A DNA stretch of 64,000 nt from Prorocentrum cordatum (taxonomy: Eukaryota; Sar; Dinophyceae; Prorocentrales; Prorocentraceae): positions 308,501 to 372,500 of the forward strand of contig CAUYUJ010014627.1 in NCBI GenBank assembly GCA_963575745.1, read 5' to 3'. A model generated the notes under the pieces. That model searched no databases. It was not told where the DNA came from and saw only the letters and a program-made list of their open reading frames with translations. Of the stretch, positions 1 through 14,072 are shown one piece after another. Position 1 is the first letter of the stretch. Every line of letters starts with the position of its first letter. Position numbers and translations under genes: made by a program.

Positions 1-17
1 ACGGGGGGAGAGCGGGG

Positions 18-323
18 ATGAGGAGGAGGAGGAGCGTCCCAGAGGAGGAGGAGGAGTTCAAGATTCCAGCCGCTCTCCGCGGCGAGGCCTTGGGGCATGA
101 GCTCCATCGTGCAGGCCAATACACGTACTGTGCACGCTGCGGGGTTTTCACGAGCGAGAGGGGGTGCAAGATAATTGCCGCCTGCGGGAGCCCGACGGCA
201 GCGTACCGCCTCTCGTTCCTGGCCCGTGCGAGGCATCCTTACCGAGTGCAGCTCGTTCTCGAGGAGGCGTCCCGTTCCCTGCTCCCTTGGGAATGCGACG
301 CCTTCTGGGAGCGAGCGCTCTGA
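18..323 (+). pseudogene. Retroelement C-terminal zinc-binding tail (fragment)
   Basis: A 101-codon open frame. The part that reads as protein is about residues 27-75: a His-Leu-His start, then C-x2-C (CARCG), a Cys about ten residues later and another at about position 57, followed by an HP motif. The same layout (C-x2-CG, a later Cys, then a hydrophobic stretch) occurs on the - strand near 53,000 directly behind RNase H-like sequence. I therefore read this as the 3' end of a dinoflagellate retroelement polyprotein whose body lies left of the window. The first 15 codons are a GAG/AGG repeat and are probably not native. Family assignment rests on the in-window match and memory of dinoflagellate proteins. 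Confidence 0.4.
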
Positions 324-545
324 CCCGCACTTCTTTCTTCGGGCAGAGTCTTTGGCGGGGAGGGGTGAGGCACCTCCGCAGCGTGCCCCCAGCCGCCGCC
401 TGGACTGAAGGCTGGCTGTAGCAGGGATCTGCCAGGCGGGCTCTCACAGCAAAAGTGAACTACATATGCCTTCGCGCTTCTTTCGCATGAGGGAGTGGAA
501 AAGGAAGATATCTGATTCTTCCGCAGAAGAAGGCTGAGGAGGGAA
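324..545. other. No feature recognised
   Basis: GC-rich DNA with several overlapping open frames on both strands and no motif that I can support. Confidence 0.4.
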
Positions 546-577
546 GGAGGAAGAGAAGGAGAGGAGTAGGAGTAGGA

Positions 578-611
<34 letters not shown>

Positions 612-645
612 GAGGAGGAGGAGGAGGAGGAGAAAAAGAGGAGGA
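546..645. repeat. AGG/AGT triplet microsatellite
   Basis: Impure purine-rich triplet run. Serine- or leucine-rich open frames across it on both strands are artefacts. Confidence 0.85.
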
Positions 646-659
646 ATGAGTAGCGCAGG

Positions 660-1330
660 GTCGTGGGTCAGAGGCATGTTGGATGCGCCTCACAATTTTT
701 CCGGAATCCCCTCGGGAGCATATTGGAAGTGCTTGAGGTGTCGGGCCTCTTCGGAGTCTCTTGGGGCGTGTTGGGTGCCTCGGGGGGGCCTCTCTGGCGC
801 CTGGCGCCTCCGGGGGCTTCTTGGGCGACTCGGGAGCTTGCTGGTCGTCTCGGGGGTCCGATTTTTGGGGGGAGGGCTCGGAATGTCAGTTCGGCTTCTG
901 CCTCTTGGGAACCACGTGTGCGCTCTTGTGAGCCTCTTGTTCCGTCTTGTGGTCCTCTTGGTGGCCTCTTAAGCTGTCTTGAGGCGATCTCGGGGGCCCA
1001 TTGGGCAGCCGTGGGCTTTCTGACAGGCCTGAGCCTGCGAGATCCCAGAAACACCTATGGGGAAACATGTGTGTTGCGTCCGGAAGCCTTCTTATGGGTC
1101 CTCCTGGAGATCTCTTGGGGCGTGTTGGGGCCCCTGAAACCGTTTTGAGGCCATGCTGGCCCGTTTGGGTGCACTGATATGCCGTCGCGGGGCTCTCTTG
1201 GACCGTCTTGGGCGCGTCTCGGGGGTCCTTGGGGTCGTTTTGGGCGAGCTCACCATCCAAGAGGCCCACGGGATACTCCAGGAGTGCCCAGGAGCGTCCA
1301 AGAAGTTCTTGCAAGTTCGTGGTCGGACAT
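660..1330. repeat. Degenerate G/T-rich minisatellite (GGCCTCTTGGG type)
   Basis: Strongly diverged short units built around GGGCCTCTTGGGG with spacing near 15 bases. The same word family recurs at 30,915-31,215, 32,740-33,020, 34,925-35,740, 36,050-36,450 and 36,970-37,140, and in reverse complement at 43,575-43,860. Open frames in it are not genes. Confidence 0.6.
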
Positions 1331-2063
1331 TCAATAGATGTAACTGCTTCCATTCTCAATATCCTTGTAACTCTTTCGTTTGAGTGGGCCTTGGGGCACT
1401 CACTCCACTGCATGCTGCAGGCAAGGTGGTGGATAGAAGGTCCCCATCCTGGCAAATCGGGCGGCGGGTCTCAACACCGCGGCGTGAACGGGCCCAGGCA
1501 GAAGCCAATGGGTGAGGGCCGTAGTCGCATCGCGCGCGCAGTGTTCATTGCTCGCTCTTTCAGGGAGGCTCCGCTTCCCCTGGGTACCCTTTGCGTTCGC
1601 ATCAGATGTTTCACGTGAGGGAGTTTGTCTGGCGAGCTCACGCCATCTCCCTGGCGCGCGAGGGCGCGAGGCCCTCGCGCCCCCTGCCTCTGTGCGTGGG
1701 CAGCAGGCCGCCCGCCGCTGCTGCGCTCCAGCGCAGTCACGAGCAAGCGTGGAGGACAGGCGCCTCCGCGGCTCATGCCGGCCTGGCGTTCTGGATGGCT
1801 CTTTGCCTGTGCAGGGCGCCATCCAGGCGCGTCCACGAGAGAGGCGCACGTGGTCGGCATGCAGCGCCAGCTGCAGAGAACGACGTTCCGTTGTCCCGTT
1901 GCCATCACCGCCATCATCAGCGTCGACATCGCCACCATCGAGCCCAAGGGGGGTTCGCGAGGGCATGAAAGTTCCGCCTTTGCGTGCCACATTCTCCTCG
2001 ACTGCAGACCGAGGCCGTTTGGGCTCGGCAAGCCGTGCAAGAGGCTTTTTTTTCTTTTCCCAG
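1331..2063. other. Upstream region; polypyrimidine tract and AG before exon 1
   Basis: Three long open frames overlap here in different frames and strands and none shows a domain. The useful signal is the T-rich run at about 2,045-2,060 ending in CCCAG at 2,063. It is a good 3' splice acceptor directly before the first exon of the large gene. It could serve cis-splicing or addition of the dinoflagellate spliced leader. Confidence 0.45.
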
Positions 2064-2150
2064 GTCAGCCAGGACCCCCCCACAGCTCCAGGCAAGCCAG
2101 GGATGGCGGACCAGATCAAAGAGATGCAGAGGTCCGACCCGGTGGCCAAG
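2064..2150 (+). CDS. Exon 1 of the 50-kb gene (start ATG at 2,103)
   Basis: It begins after a strong polypyrimidine-CAG acceptor. ATG at 2,103 opens MADQIKEMQRSDPVAK; the 39 bases before it are also open but are treated as 5' leader. The exon is taken to end at AAG (2,150) with a GA-type donor (AAG|GAGCCC), because the next exon resumes with GAG and restores the QR...KEQW spacing seen in the second repeat. A GT donor exists eight bases earlier but would drop three residues. Confidence 0.6.
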
Positions 2151-5100
2151 GAGCCCGCTCCGTCACACCCCCTCCTGCATGTGTCCCGCATGAGCGCTCT
2201 GTTCCGCGCGCCCGTGGTGTTCCTGCCACCTCTGATGCCATGTGTACTCTCGCGGCGTTCTGGACCTGGCGAGACCAGCGGGCTGGTGCGTTCGGTGCCC
2301 AGTGGCGCTTGCACCTTGTCAGGACTGTGTGCAGAGAGGACGCAGGGGGGGTCCCGGAGGCCGCGGTCCATGTTTCTCCTCTGACGTGTGCAGGCTGCCA
2401 TGTCCTGGCCACCTCGTGGGGCTCTGGAGGTCGTTGGGGCGCGTGCTCCTGGCCGCCGAAAAGGCGGACCGCATCAAGCTCCCAAGAAACGGGAGCCCCC
2501 GCAGGCTCTCTCTGGGCCCAGACCTTGGCGGATACTGCCTCCGGCGGGAGCGGCGTTATCTACCAAGATCGTGGCCCCAGGTGAGTTTGTCAAGGCCTGG
2601 TGGTGGCAGGGGTTTCCTGGCCCAGGGTTGCCTGTCTTTCTTGTTGTTCGCGCCACGCCGGGGCCCCTGGGGCCCCATGGACCTCGTGAGCCTCGATGCC
2701 ACCTTCGGCCAGGGCCACATCTCAGACAGGCCAGCAGGCCTAGCATGGAGATGAATCGCCTCAGTGCGCTCCAGGACGCGAACAGAGCGCCCCAGAGCGT
2801 GATGCATCCAAATTCGCCGTCATCTCACATGGCTGGCAGCGCCCGACATCCGTCGTGGAAGGGTCGCCGTCCGCGCCGCCCAGCCCCACCCCTGCCATGT
2901 CGGAGGGCGGAAGTGGCGCGACAGCCGGGTGCTGCCAGAGTTGGCCCTGGCTCTTGGTGTCGTTCGGACGTGTGTATTTTTTCTCGGCGAGGGCCATCGA
3001 GGAACATTTTGGGCCATCTTGCGAACAAATGACGCACGAGACCGGAAAAAAACATGGGGAAATAACGTCCGAGCGATGGCGAGGGCTCGGGGTGGCCGCA
3101 GCTCCTCTGGGGATGCCGCATGGCCCAGGTGGCCGCAGGGGAGCCCTCTTACGCGGAACGTCTTGTGGAGAAGAGGTCCTGGCATGCCTCGGAGCAGGCT
3201 GGCTGGAGCAGCGGAGTGGCAGGGCCCCAGGCCCCCTCGGGTCATTAGTTAAACATCACGGAGTGCTTCGCTTGTTTCTTCCTCCGGGGGCCCTTACCGG
3301 GCCCCGGGGCCGTCAACAAGAAAGGATGAAAAACCGGTCCCGGGGAATGAGCCGAGACCTGTGGTGGTCAATGTCATGACAAATTCATGACTCTCCCCCA
3401 TCTGCCCGCCTCCGCGCTCGTTTGCGCGCCGTGCGGGCGCCGTGGCTCGCCTCGCTCCCTCGCAGTGCACACCCATCGGGGGTGGTGCCCGCGGGTATTG
3501 TTTTCGCTTTCGCGATTCCCGCCGCCGCTGCTGTGCACCCTTGGGCCACACCCCAGTGAAAGGCCCAGAGGGCTCCAGTAGCCTCCAGGGCGGCGCCAAA
3601 AGCCGGGGACACCCTGGGCCAGGAGCACGTTCTGGCAGTCCCCGAGGCAGATGCGAGTCCCCAATCAGCCGTTCCTGCGCACGCTGTCCGGCTCCTCCCC
3701 GGATGCGGGCCGCGGGGGCGGGGAGGCCTCGTGCGCGGCGGGGCCATGGCGCCGACGGCCCGCGCAGGTCCGCCGGAGGCGACGCTGCACGGGGGCGGCC
3801 CCGCGCCGCCGCAGGCGGAGCACCGATGGCGCAGGGAGGGCTCCGTCCATCTGCGGGCAATGCCAGGGGGTGCCCAGGAGATCCGGCGTCGTGATTTCTT
3901 CAATGCAGGACCGGTGTTTTCATCCTGCGCATCGCTTTTTGGCAGTCCTTGGGCCTGGCGAGGGCCTCCAGAGGCCGAACATTTAAAAGTCTCTTTGATT
4001 TTGTTCAGTGCGGTGGATCTCTGGGTGTGGGGGGGGTTCACCACCGCGTGGGGGTCGCCAGATCCTCCAGGGGATCAGGGGTATAGAGGAGGATCCGGGC
4101 GAGATCCTGAGGGCTCCAGGAGGGGGGGTGAGGAGATCTGGGGGCGCATCTGGGGAGTTCTGATAGGGGTCTTCCTCTCCTCGAGGAGGTAGCGAGGTGC
4201 CCCTCCCCCTCCCACTCGGCGTTGCCTGGCGTCCCGAGCCGCCAGCGCCGGCGTGGAAAGCCCACCTGGGCGTGGCTCCCGCCGCGGCCGCGGGGCCGGC
4301 GCCACGTCCGGGCGCCTGGCTCCCCGGCGGCCGCGGGCACGGCCGCGGGCACCCGCCCGTGGAGCGCCTCCGCCCCGCGCGGGCCGCGGGCGCGGGCTGG
4401 TGCACGCGGTCGGCGGCCGAGTGGCTGGAGTACCGCCGCACACTGGCCGGCCCGCCGGGGCCAGCGAGGGTACTGGCGGCTCGTGGCGGTGCTGAGCATG
4501 GAAGGTCTCAGGGGAGGAGAAAGATTCGGTGATCCTCAGGACGTGTGGTAGCCCAATGTGTGTTTACCCCGCTCAACCCAACCAGTCGATCATCACATCT
4601 CTTTCGTCGTAGTGAAGGGCCTCAGTGGGCAAGCACACGTTGGCGCTAACGCACGTTCTGAGGAGCATCGAAACATGCGCGGCAGGCTTTTGCGCCGCGT
4701 GGCCGCGGCTGCGATCCCAGCATGTACGGCAGGTTTTCGCGCCGCGCGTTGGCGCGGCGGCGGCGCCAGCGCGGGTGTGCAAGCTTGATCGCCGCCAGTG
4801 GCCCAGAGTCGGCCGATGTCGAGCGATCCGCGCTATCGGAGAGCCGATGCCAAGAAATAGCCTGTTCCCCTACAGGGTGCCCTGCAGGCTCCTCGAATGT
4901 CGATGGTTCTACGAGGGAGAAGGTTGCGTTCCCACGCGAACAATCGATGGGCGTCCTGGGGGTCCAGGGTTGGATTTCTTGTGGAAGATTTCTTGTGGTA
5001 GAGCTCCCTGGTGTATCGGAGAGCCGCGCTCGTTCAAGGTTGAACGATCCACGCAGCGTCAGAAACGCCCGCGACATCGCGATGCGAACCAGCCGTACAG

Positions 5101-8100
5101 ATAGATGCTGCTGCTCGTGCTGGCGAGCCCCCTTGTCGCCACGGCTCGATTCGCCTCGAAGCTCTGGTCAGAACGCACCACGGGAGAGGTCCAGGGCGCA
5201 GCGGCAGAATCGCTCCGGGGCGTTCCTGGGTGCTATGGAACGGCCGAGGCGCCCGATGCATTCTCCAGAACCGCCACAGACATGCGCCCTGATATTTTCA
5301 ACGCGTGGTCCCTGGAAGTCCTGGCTCTTTCCCCAGGGTCGGCCTTCCACCCCGAACCCATTTTTGACGGTCCCGGAGCCCGGCAAGGGCCCCTGGAGGC
5401 CGACAACGGCCAAAAGCAGTCCGTCGTGATGCGTTTTCACGCCGCGGATATGTCTGGGCAGAGATCCCCGATGTGTCCCGGTCCGATGTTGTCTGGGTCT
5501 TGGCCTCGTCTTTCGAGTTGGAGTCCGATTGCCAGACTTGTTGCTCGTTTTTCCGTCGAATCTGAGCAACCCGCATCTCACGTGATCATGCTCGTAGATC
5601 CATGAGCATTGGAGACGCACGTTTCGCAGATTCGACGAAACAGAACGGGGGTACACTCAGTTCTGCAGTCGATCTCCTACTTGGGTCCTGGCAGGGCTCC
5701 TGCGGGCCGCCGGGAGGCCGCGGCGGCGCACCCCGGCGGCCCAGGCCCCGAGGGCGCGGAGCCGCCGCAGGTCCTGGTGGTGGACGTGGACCAACTCACG
5801 GTGCGCTCCGGCGTGCCGGCCGCGGCCGCGGCATGGTACTCAGCATCCCTTACAACTCGACTGCACGTCAGAGTGACCTTCCGCCAGAGTGACCTCTGGT
5901 GCGGGCACACTGGGGTTCCCATATGACTGATCGCGATGCGATGGCAGCGGCCTGCGCGCTTGGGTTCGGCCCCCTCGCGCCCCCCAAAAGCTGCGCACCA
6001 AAGGTCACTCTTACCCAGGGTCACTCTTGCGTGTAGCCGATTAACCGATTCCTGTACCCTCGAGGCCTCCCAGATGGGGCCCGAGTGCAGTCGAAGAAGA
6101 AGAAGAAGCGCCATAAAAATATAAACTGCTGGCGCTCCGCGCGGATTTCTTGGATCCGCGCTGGGGCCCCCCCAGCGGCGCCTCCAGCGCCGCCCTTGGC
6201 GCGTTCCGCCCGCCAGGGAGGCGGGTCCAGCGCAGATCCAAGAAATCCGCGCGGAGCGCCTAAAGTTCTGTTTAGGGCGTTTTTTCTTCTTCTCTAGACC
6301 TCCCAGGGCCCAAGTAGGTGGGGTCGGAGGATTCGCGCCGCATCGCCAGTGCATCGGCGATGCGGCTCGATGTCGGAGCCCGTCTTTCTCCGTCCCGACG
6401 TCGCAAAGGCGTCGCCAATGTCGCCGATATAGCGCCGATGTAGTGGTGATACATCGATACTGCTGCGCGATCCTCCGACCCATCCACTCCAACCCCATCT
6501 GGGAGGCCTCTTTATCCCCATCCCCATCCCGATCCCCACCATCCCACCACCCCCGTTGAGGATATGGCCATCGAAACCCAAAGGGAACAGCCCATACCCC
6601 CATCCAGAGGGGTACATAAAGCCAGGGGGACCTAGGCCGCGCAGGTGCGGATAAGGATCGGTCAAACGACGCTCAGGTACCAGTCCGTGCGGTACTTCCT
6701 TTCTCGAGGGGCGAAAAACGGCATGGACAGAAGCATGCGGGGGTCCGCGCGGACTCGTTGCATCGGCGCTGGCGCCTCCAGCGCCGCCCCTGGAGCGCTC
6801 CGCGCGCCAGGGAGGGGGGGGGGTCTCCTGTGCAGATCCAAGAAATCCGCGCGGACCTCCGACAGTGCATTCCAGGTTCAGTAATAAAGTGTGTGTGGGG
6901 GGGGTGCCATTTGTGGGGGGGTCTGATTTGAGCTGTCTTGGAGGGTTCCAGTGGGGTCTGGGCAAAGGTGTCTGTTCATTGCTGGGGGCATCTAGCGCTG
7001 CTCGTCTAGGAGGGTTGTGAGCCCCTCCGCCTTCTTATTACGAAACCTGGAGGCTGCCTGTGTAGTTTTCTTTCCCTCGACCATCGATCCACCCGGGCTC
7101 CTCGGCGCTGCCGGACACCGAGGTGCCGAGCCAGGCCCCGCGCGAGACCGAGGGCGGCTCGCACCTGGTGACGGGCGCCCGCGCCGCGGAGGCATCGGGC
7201 GGCCAGGGGCCTGCGCTGGTGCGCTTCGGCCAGAGGCTCTCCATGAGGGTGAGCAGCCTCGACACCTACTGCGTCGTGTGCCTGTGGTGCTCCAGGCCCA
7301 GCGATCCAACGCATTGAAACATCAAGGCGGAGGTTTTTGGACAATTTTCGGCCGTAGGTGCCCTCGCCGAGCCCTGGGACTATCAAACAACGATTCAGGA
7401 TGAAGGAATCGGTCCTGGTGGGTGGGTCGGGACTTCTGGGGGGCCCGCGTTGAAAAACAAAAACACGACATCGGATCTTTGGGGGTGAGGCGTTCCGGGA
7501 AGGGCCTCGCCCTCGAGGGTCGAAGGAGTTACCATCGCTTGCTCGACGGGATGCGGCGGAAGGAAGGCGAGGCTGCCTCCGCCAGCGGAGGGCGGCGGAA
7601 GGCCAGCAGAGGCCAGGCGAGGCAGAAGATGCGCCGCGTCCCCCCATGAGAGATGGCAGCGACTGCGCGCAGGAGTGCCCCTGCGCCAGATCATCCTTTC
7701 GTGCGGGCTCACCGGGGCCCCCCCGATCGCTGAGCGCGATACGGCAGAGATGCGATAGTGGATCACTCTTGCCTAGGGTCACTCTTGCATGTAGCCGAGG
7801 GCAGCATGTTTTTGTCCAGGGTTTCCAGAACCTGCCAGGTCGGCCCTCTTCCACGAGGAGACCGCGTTGCTGGGCGCCCGGGCGGTGCCACTCCGCGACC
7901 CCAGCCTGCACGGCCGCCTGGCGGCCTGGGACGTGTGCGCCCTCGAATCCGGGGCAGAGGTCGCCGAGGTGAGGCTGAGGTGCTCCACTTCTGGGGCGCC
8001 AGGGCCGGTGCAGCTCGCGCACCTCTCAAGCGTGGGCAGCACCTCGCTGACGCTCCACTGGAGTCCGCCCCTGGAGGATCCCGGCTGCTGTCCCGTTCGC

Positions 8101-11100
8101 GGGTATTCTGTAGCCATCTTGCCACCCGGATGCGACGACTTCGTGACGGTATCGGAGTGCACAGCGACCACCTCGTTCTGCGTCCAAGGGCTGCGCCCCG
8201 GCACTGCCTACCTGGTCGACATTCGTGCGATCAACGATGCAGGGGTGGGCGAGCCTTGCCAGATGGAGGCGTCCACAGCGGACCCATGACTAGGTTGGGC
8301 ATCCTCCTCCTCCTCCTCCTCCTCCTCCTCCTCCTCCTCCTCCTCGAGCTTGGCTCCTTCCAAGAAGGCCGCCAGGACTGATGGGGCCCGCGCGAGGGCA
8401 CCAAGAGGCCGCCGCGGCCGCGGCACTCGGTGGCCTGAGTGCTCTCAACGACGGCCTGGCGACATTCAGAAGGGGCGGGGCGACCTTGCTGGAACCGAAG
8501 ACGGAAACACTGCCAAACTATAGACTCTCCTTGTCTTGGGACGGAGATTGGACTCTCCGGTGGCGCCTCTGGCTCCGCCCCTGGCGCGCTCCACTCGCCA
8601 GGGCTGGGGGCCCAGCGCCGATCCCAGAAGTCTGCGCGGACCTCCGAAAGTTTTTGCTCACGCAGATTTCCTTCAGACGAGCAAGAGGTCATGATGATGA
8701 TACGGTCCAGGATCTCACAGGTGTCAAGGGTTTCCCATATTTCCTAATCTTCCGCGTGAGAGGGGGGGATGATGGGCTCAGTCGCCCCTCCTCCCACCCT
8801 CCTCCTCTTCCTCCTCCTCCTCCCTCCCTCCCTCCCTCCCTCCCTCCCTCCTTCCTTCCTTCCTTCCTTCCTTCCTTCCTTCCTTCCTTCCTTCCTTCCA
8901 TCCCTCCTTCTTCCTCCTTCTCCCTCATTCTCCTCCTCCTCCTCCTCCTCATCATCATCATCATCATCATCCTCTTGCTCCCCCTAACAGCCTGACAGCC
9001 TGGAGGCACGAATGCTCGTCGCACGTTGCCCTCCTCCCTCCTCCTCGCTCTTCTCCCTCCTCCTCCCTCCTCCTCCTTCTCCTCCTCCTCCTCCTCCGCC
9101 TCCTCCTCCTTCTCCTCCTCCTCCTCTTCCTCCTCTTCCTCCTCCTCCTCCTCCTACTCCCTCTCCTCCTCATCCTGGTCCTCTTCCTCCTCCTCCTCCT
9201 CCTGCTGCTGCTGCTGGTCCTCCTCCTCCTCTCCTCCTCCTCCTCCTCGTCCTTCTTCTCCTCCTCCTCCTCCCTTTTCTCCTCTCCTTCTCCTCCTCCT
9301 CCTTCTTCTCCTGCTCCTCCTCCTCTTTCCTTCTCCTCCTCCTCCTCCTCCTCCTCCTCCTCCTCCTCCTCCTCCTCCTCATCCTCCCCTCCTCCTCCTC
9401 CTCCTCCTCCTCCTCCTCCTCCTCCTCCTCCTCCTCCTCCCTCCCTCCTCCTCCTCCTCCTCCTCCTCCTCCTCCTCCTCCTCCCTCCTCCTTCCGTCCT
9501 CCTCCTCCTCTCCTCCTCCTCCCCTCCTCCTCTCCTCCCCTCCTCTCCTCCTCCTCCTCCCTCCTCCTCCTCCCCCTCCTCCTCCTCCTCCTCCTCCTCC
9601 TCCTCCTCCTCCTATTCCTTTTCCTCCTCCACCACCTCCCCCTCCAACGCACACAGCTCCTATTTTGGGGGTTCCAGGTTTGCTCTAACCCTCCCTTAGC
9701 TGACAGGGAGAAATCGGCGAAATGGGCACGAGATGGGTGGGGAGGGGTATGGTGTTTGATATGGAGCGAGCGCGCAGAGCTTGCCCCGCTCCCATCTCCT
9801 TCACCCTCCCATCCCCTTTCTCTGTCCACCCTACCCCGCCCCTTCCCCCTGTAAAGAGCATCCTTCGAGTTGGGGATCGTCTACCGAATTGAGTTACCCA
9901 ACATGTGATTTCTCCGGCGGAGCTACCAAACTACATGGAATGTTCGTAAATCTCTGAGCACGCTACGTACCCGTTCGTAGATTCGCTGGCCAACTCGATT
10001 CTGGGGTACATCAATTATGTAGCCGATCTCCTACTCGAAAATGGTGTGAGTGCTATGCTCCACTCTCCCCCGATCACATACAGCAGCCGGTGCCGCCGCC
10101 TCTCTTTGCCTACCCTCTGGCACACATGGTCACATGACTCGCCAGGCGGTGTCTGAGAAGGCGCAGGCCTTGTCTGAAGATGTGAGGCCGCCGCCTTCTC
10201 GGAAGCAGCCGCCTTCTGAGACGCCTTCCCCGCTCCCTCACACCCCTTCTCTGCGCGCGCCGCCCCAAACTTGCCCCCGAGTCACTGGATGGGCGTGCCA
10301 GGCTTTCGCCGGGTGCCCGGTTGGTGGCCGCCCGTGGGCGCCTCGTGGGCGCCTCGCGCGCTGGGTGGGCGTGCCCGGGTTTCGCCCGGTGGCCGCCTGG
10401 GGGTCGCCCTGTGGGCGCCCTGTGGTTCTGGGTGCGCCACATGGCACTGTGCCGGCTGAACCACGAGGCTTGCGCCACGCAGCGTTCGAACAGTGGCGAA
10501 GCGTCCTGGCTTGCCTGAGGGCCCACCAGGGAATGTTCTAAGAACCTCTTGTGGCCTGCACGAGACGTTTTTTATAACATTTCTGATTGAGACTGTCTTG
10601 CTTGACACAACTGGCTTACGTCCTGAGAGCATTGTTCCTGTTCTTAGAACATGTTGGGGTTATCTGAACATTTTGTGGTAGGCCTATAAGAATGTCTGGA
10701 CGGTCGGTCCCTGCTCGAAGGCTTGTGCCACATGTATTCCGCCATACACAGGCCGCGCGACACAGTTTGCAACGCTTTTGCTGCACATCGCGGGTGCAAG
10801 ATCCTACCGCTGTAGCGACCATGCTGGCTTGACCTCATGTCTGAACGTTGTGCTCTCTCTCTCTCTCTCTCTCGGAACGCTCTCGGACCTTCAAGCACGC
10901 TTTGTCTCGCTGCAGCACCAGCCACAGTTCAGAGTGGCGCTCTCGCACCAGCCCAGGCCAGATCTCTGGATGCGATTTCTTCGTCCGCTCTCCGTTCCTT
11001 CCCCTCCGCTGCATCCTCCCCCGGTGCCTGCTCCCCCCGCTCCTCCTACTTGTCCTGCTCCTGCTGCTGCCATTTCCTCCTGCTCCCCCCTCTTCCCTCT

Positions 11101-12679
11101 CCTCTCTCTGCGTGTCCTCCTCTTCTTCCTGCTACTGCTCTGCCTCCTCTTCCTCCTCTTTCTCATCCTTCTCCTCCTCCTCCTACTCCCCCCTTTTCCT
11201 CCTCCTCCTCCTCCTATCCTGCTCCTGCTGCTGCTTTTCCTCTTCATCTTCCTCCTGCTCATCCTCCTGCTCATCCGCCACCTCCCCCTCCAGTGTACAA
11301 GGCGCCCCTCTTTCTGATTACAAATCACACGATAGGGGCGGTTTGGGGGTCATCGTCCTATGGGACACCCCGGTCGTGGGGTAGACCCTCATGCAGCGCA
11401 GCGGGAGGTGATGGGTGGGAGGGGCCGGATGCCAGACATGGCGTGCGTGTACCTGGCGTGCCCATCGTCCCTCGACTTTCTCCCGCGCCCCCTCCTCTTC
11501 AACCGCCGTGGCTCCCTGCCCCACTCCCCCTCTGGCTCCGCTCCCGCACCTCCTCCCACTCCCCGTTGAACCAGTCATCGCCCGTTCTCACCTCCGCTTG
11601 ACAGCGGCGGCGCAAATGCACGGACAGACGGCGAGCGACCTTCCGCTCGCGAGACGAAAAAAGCTGTTGAGGGACCCCGATCGGCCGAGCGTAGTAATCG
11701 AAACAGTACGTAGGCAGTGTATCTTGTGCCGCGGCTGCACAGGGGAAAGTATGAGCAGCAGGGACACAACCGAGCACCGAGCAAACACCGTCCAAAAAAG
11801 GCTTGGCGAAGAACCCAACCCTTTTTCAAAACGAACTATGAGCAGGACCGCTCAATACGCTAGAATACTGTACTGCGAGGGGCCTTCGTGAAGCTCCTTA
11901 TGGGGCCACAAAACGTGTGAGGGACGCGTCGAAAGGGGGCGGGTCACCATGCGGACGCAGCCTCCTATGGGGCCACGCAACGCGTGAGTGGTGTGCCGAA
12001 GTGGGGCGGCGGGTCACCATGCGGCCGCAGCCACTGTGGCCTTCGTTGGAGCTCCGTATGGGTCGTTGGAGCTCCTTATGAGGCTGCGGGGCGAATAAGG
12101 GTGTGCCGAGATAGGGGGTGTCACCAAGCGGACGCAGCCACTGGACCCTTGGGTGGAGCTCCCAATGGGGCCACGAAACGTTGAACCATGCGGTCGCAGC
12201 TAATAGGGCCTCTGGTCGAGCTCCCTGTGGGGCCACGAAGAGCGTGAGGTGTGTACCAAAATGGGGCGGCGGGTTACCATGCGGCCGCAGCCACTGTGGT
12301 CTTCGTTGGGGCTCCTACTTGGGTCACGAAATGTGTGAGTGGTGTGCTGGAAGGGGGCGGGTCACCATGTGGAAGGGCATTGGCTGGTTTCGCCGGCACT
12401 AGTTTCGCCGGCGCTGGTTTCGCTGGGCTGTTTTCGCCAGCTGCTGATTTCGCCAGGGCTGGTTTCGTCGACGGCTAGTTTCGCCAGTGCTGGTTTCGCC
12501 AGCGGCTGGCTTCGCTGGCGGCGGGTTTCGCCAGAGGCTGGTTTCGCCAGGGCTGGTTTCGCCGACGGCTGGTTCCGCCAAGGCTGGTTTCGCCGACTGC
12601 CGGTTTCGCCATGGCGCTGGTCGGCGTCGTCGTCGTTGTCGTTGCTGCTGTCGTCGTCGTCGTCGCCGCCGCCGCCTTT

Positions 12680-12747
<68 letters not shown>

Positions 12748-14040
12748 TGTCGAGCGAGGCCCTAAGGGGCGGGACCCTCGCGGGCGACTCTGTTGGGTGG
12801 GACCCGAAATGGGCAGGTCGGGCGGGCGGGACCATATCGGGACGGCCAGGCGGGCGCGACGGGGGGGTCTAACGGGCGGGTTGGGCGGGCGGGACAGTAA
12901 GGCGGGCGGGCTTGCTAGCACGAGAAGAGGCGGGACCCTAGAAAGGGGGTCGGACGGGCGAGGCCCTAGAGGGCGCGACAGGCAGGCGGGACATTAAAGC
13001 GAGCGAGCGGGCTTGCCAGCACTCGAACAGGCGCTTGTTTAAGAGAGTGCTTTTGACCCTCTGGGCCATAGCGTGCGTTATGCCCTCTTCCTCCCCCCTT
13101 AACGTAACGCTCCCACCTCCCAGTGCGTCCCCAGCTCTGCCGTAGTACGTCCGGCACTACAGTTTATTTTGCCGGACCCCCACGGCGGGAGGGGGGGCGC
13201 ATCATTTTGTACCCCCCTGCCAGCCATCGGCGCTGGCAGCTGTGGGCTTGGGATTTTCTGCAGTACGTGGGGCGTGCACCCCGCGCGCCGCGCTCGGCGT
13301 TTGAGCGCAGGGTGCACGCGCGCGCAGGTTCGCAGAAATGAGAACCGACCCGCCCCCCTCGCGAACCATTGAAGCCCGTTATCGCCGCGATTGAAAAAGG
13401 CTCTCTAACGGGCGGGTCGGGCGGGCTGGACCCTGACGGGACAGTCGGGCGATCTGGACCCTAACGGGTGGACCCGGAGGGTGGGACCCTAAAGGGCGGG
13501 TCGGGCGGGCGGGACCTTGACGGGCGGGTCGGGCGGGTGGGGCCCCAACGGGCGGATCGGGCAGGAGAGACATTACAGCGGGCGGGGGGGCTTGCCAGCA
13601 CGCGAACGGGCGGGACCCTACCGGGCGTGTCGGGCGGGCGGGACCCTGACAGGCGGGTTGGGCGGGTGGGGCCCCAACGGGCGGATCGGGCAGGAGGGAC
13701 ATTAAAGCGGGTGGGCTTGCCAGCACGCGAAAGTATGGGGCCCGGGATCGGGCGGGCGACCCCCCAGACGGGTCGGGCGGGCGGGGCCCCAACGGGCGGA
13801 TCGGGCAGGAGGGACATTACAGCGGGCGGGGGGGCTTGCCAGCACGCGAACGGGCGGGACCCTAACTGGCGGGTCGGGCGGGCGAGACCTTAGAACGGAA
13901 CGGTCGGACTGGCGGGACCCTAACGGACGTGGACGGCGGGCGGGGCCTTACCGGGCGCGCTGGACATTAAAGCGAGCGGGCTTGCCAGCACGCGAACGGG
14001 CAGGACCGCAACCACGGCAACGACCACAACGACGACCACA

Positions 14041-14072
<32 letters not shown>

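Noticed and set aside
1400-2584. Overlapping 290-, 319- and 333-codon frames
   Set aside because: Three frames on two strands overlap the same DNA and show no domain; only 2,103-2,150 in one of them fits a gene model.
8769-9854. Proline/serine/leucine-rich 220-280-codon frames
   Set aside because: Pure CCT tract translation.
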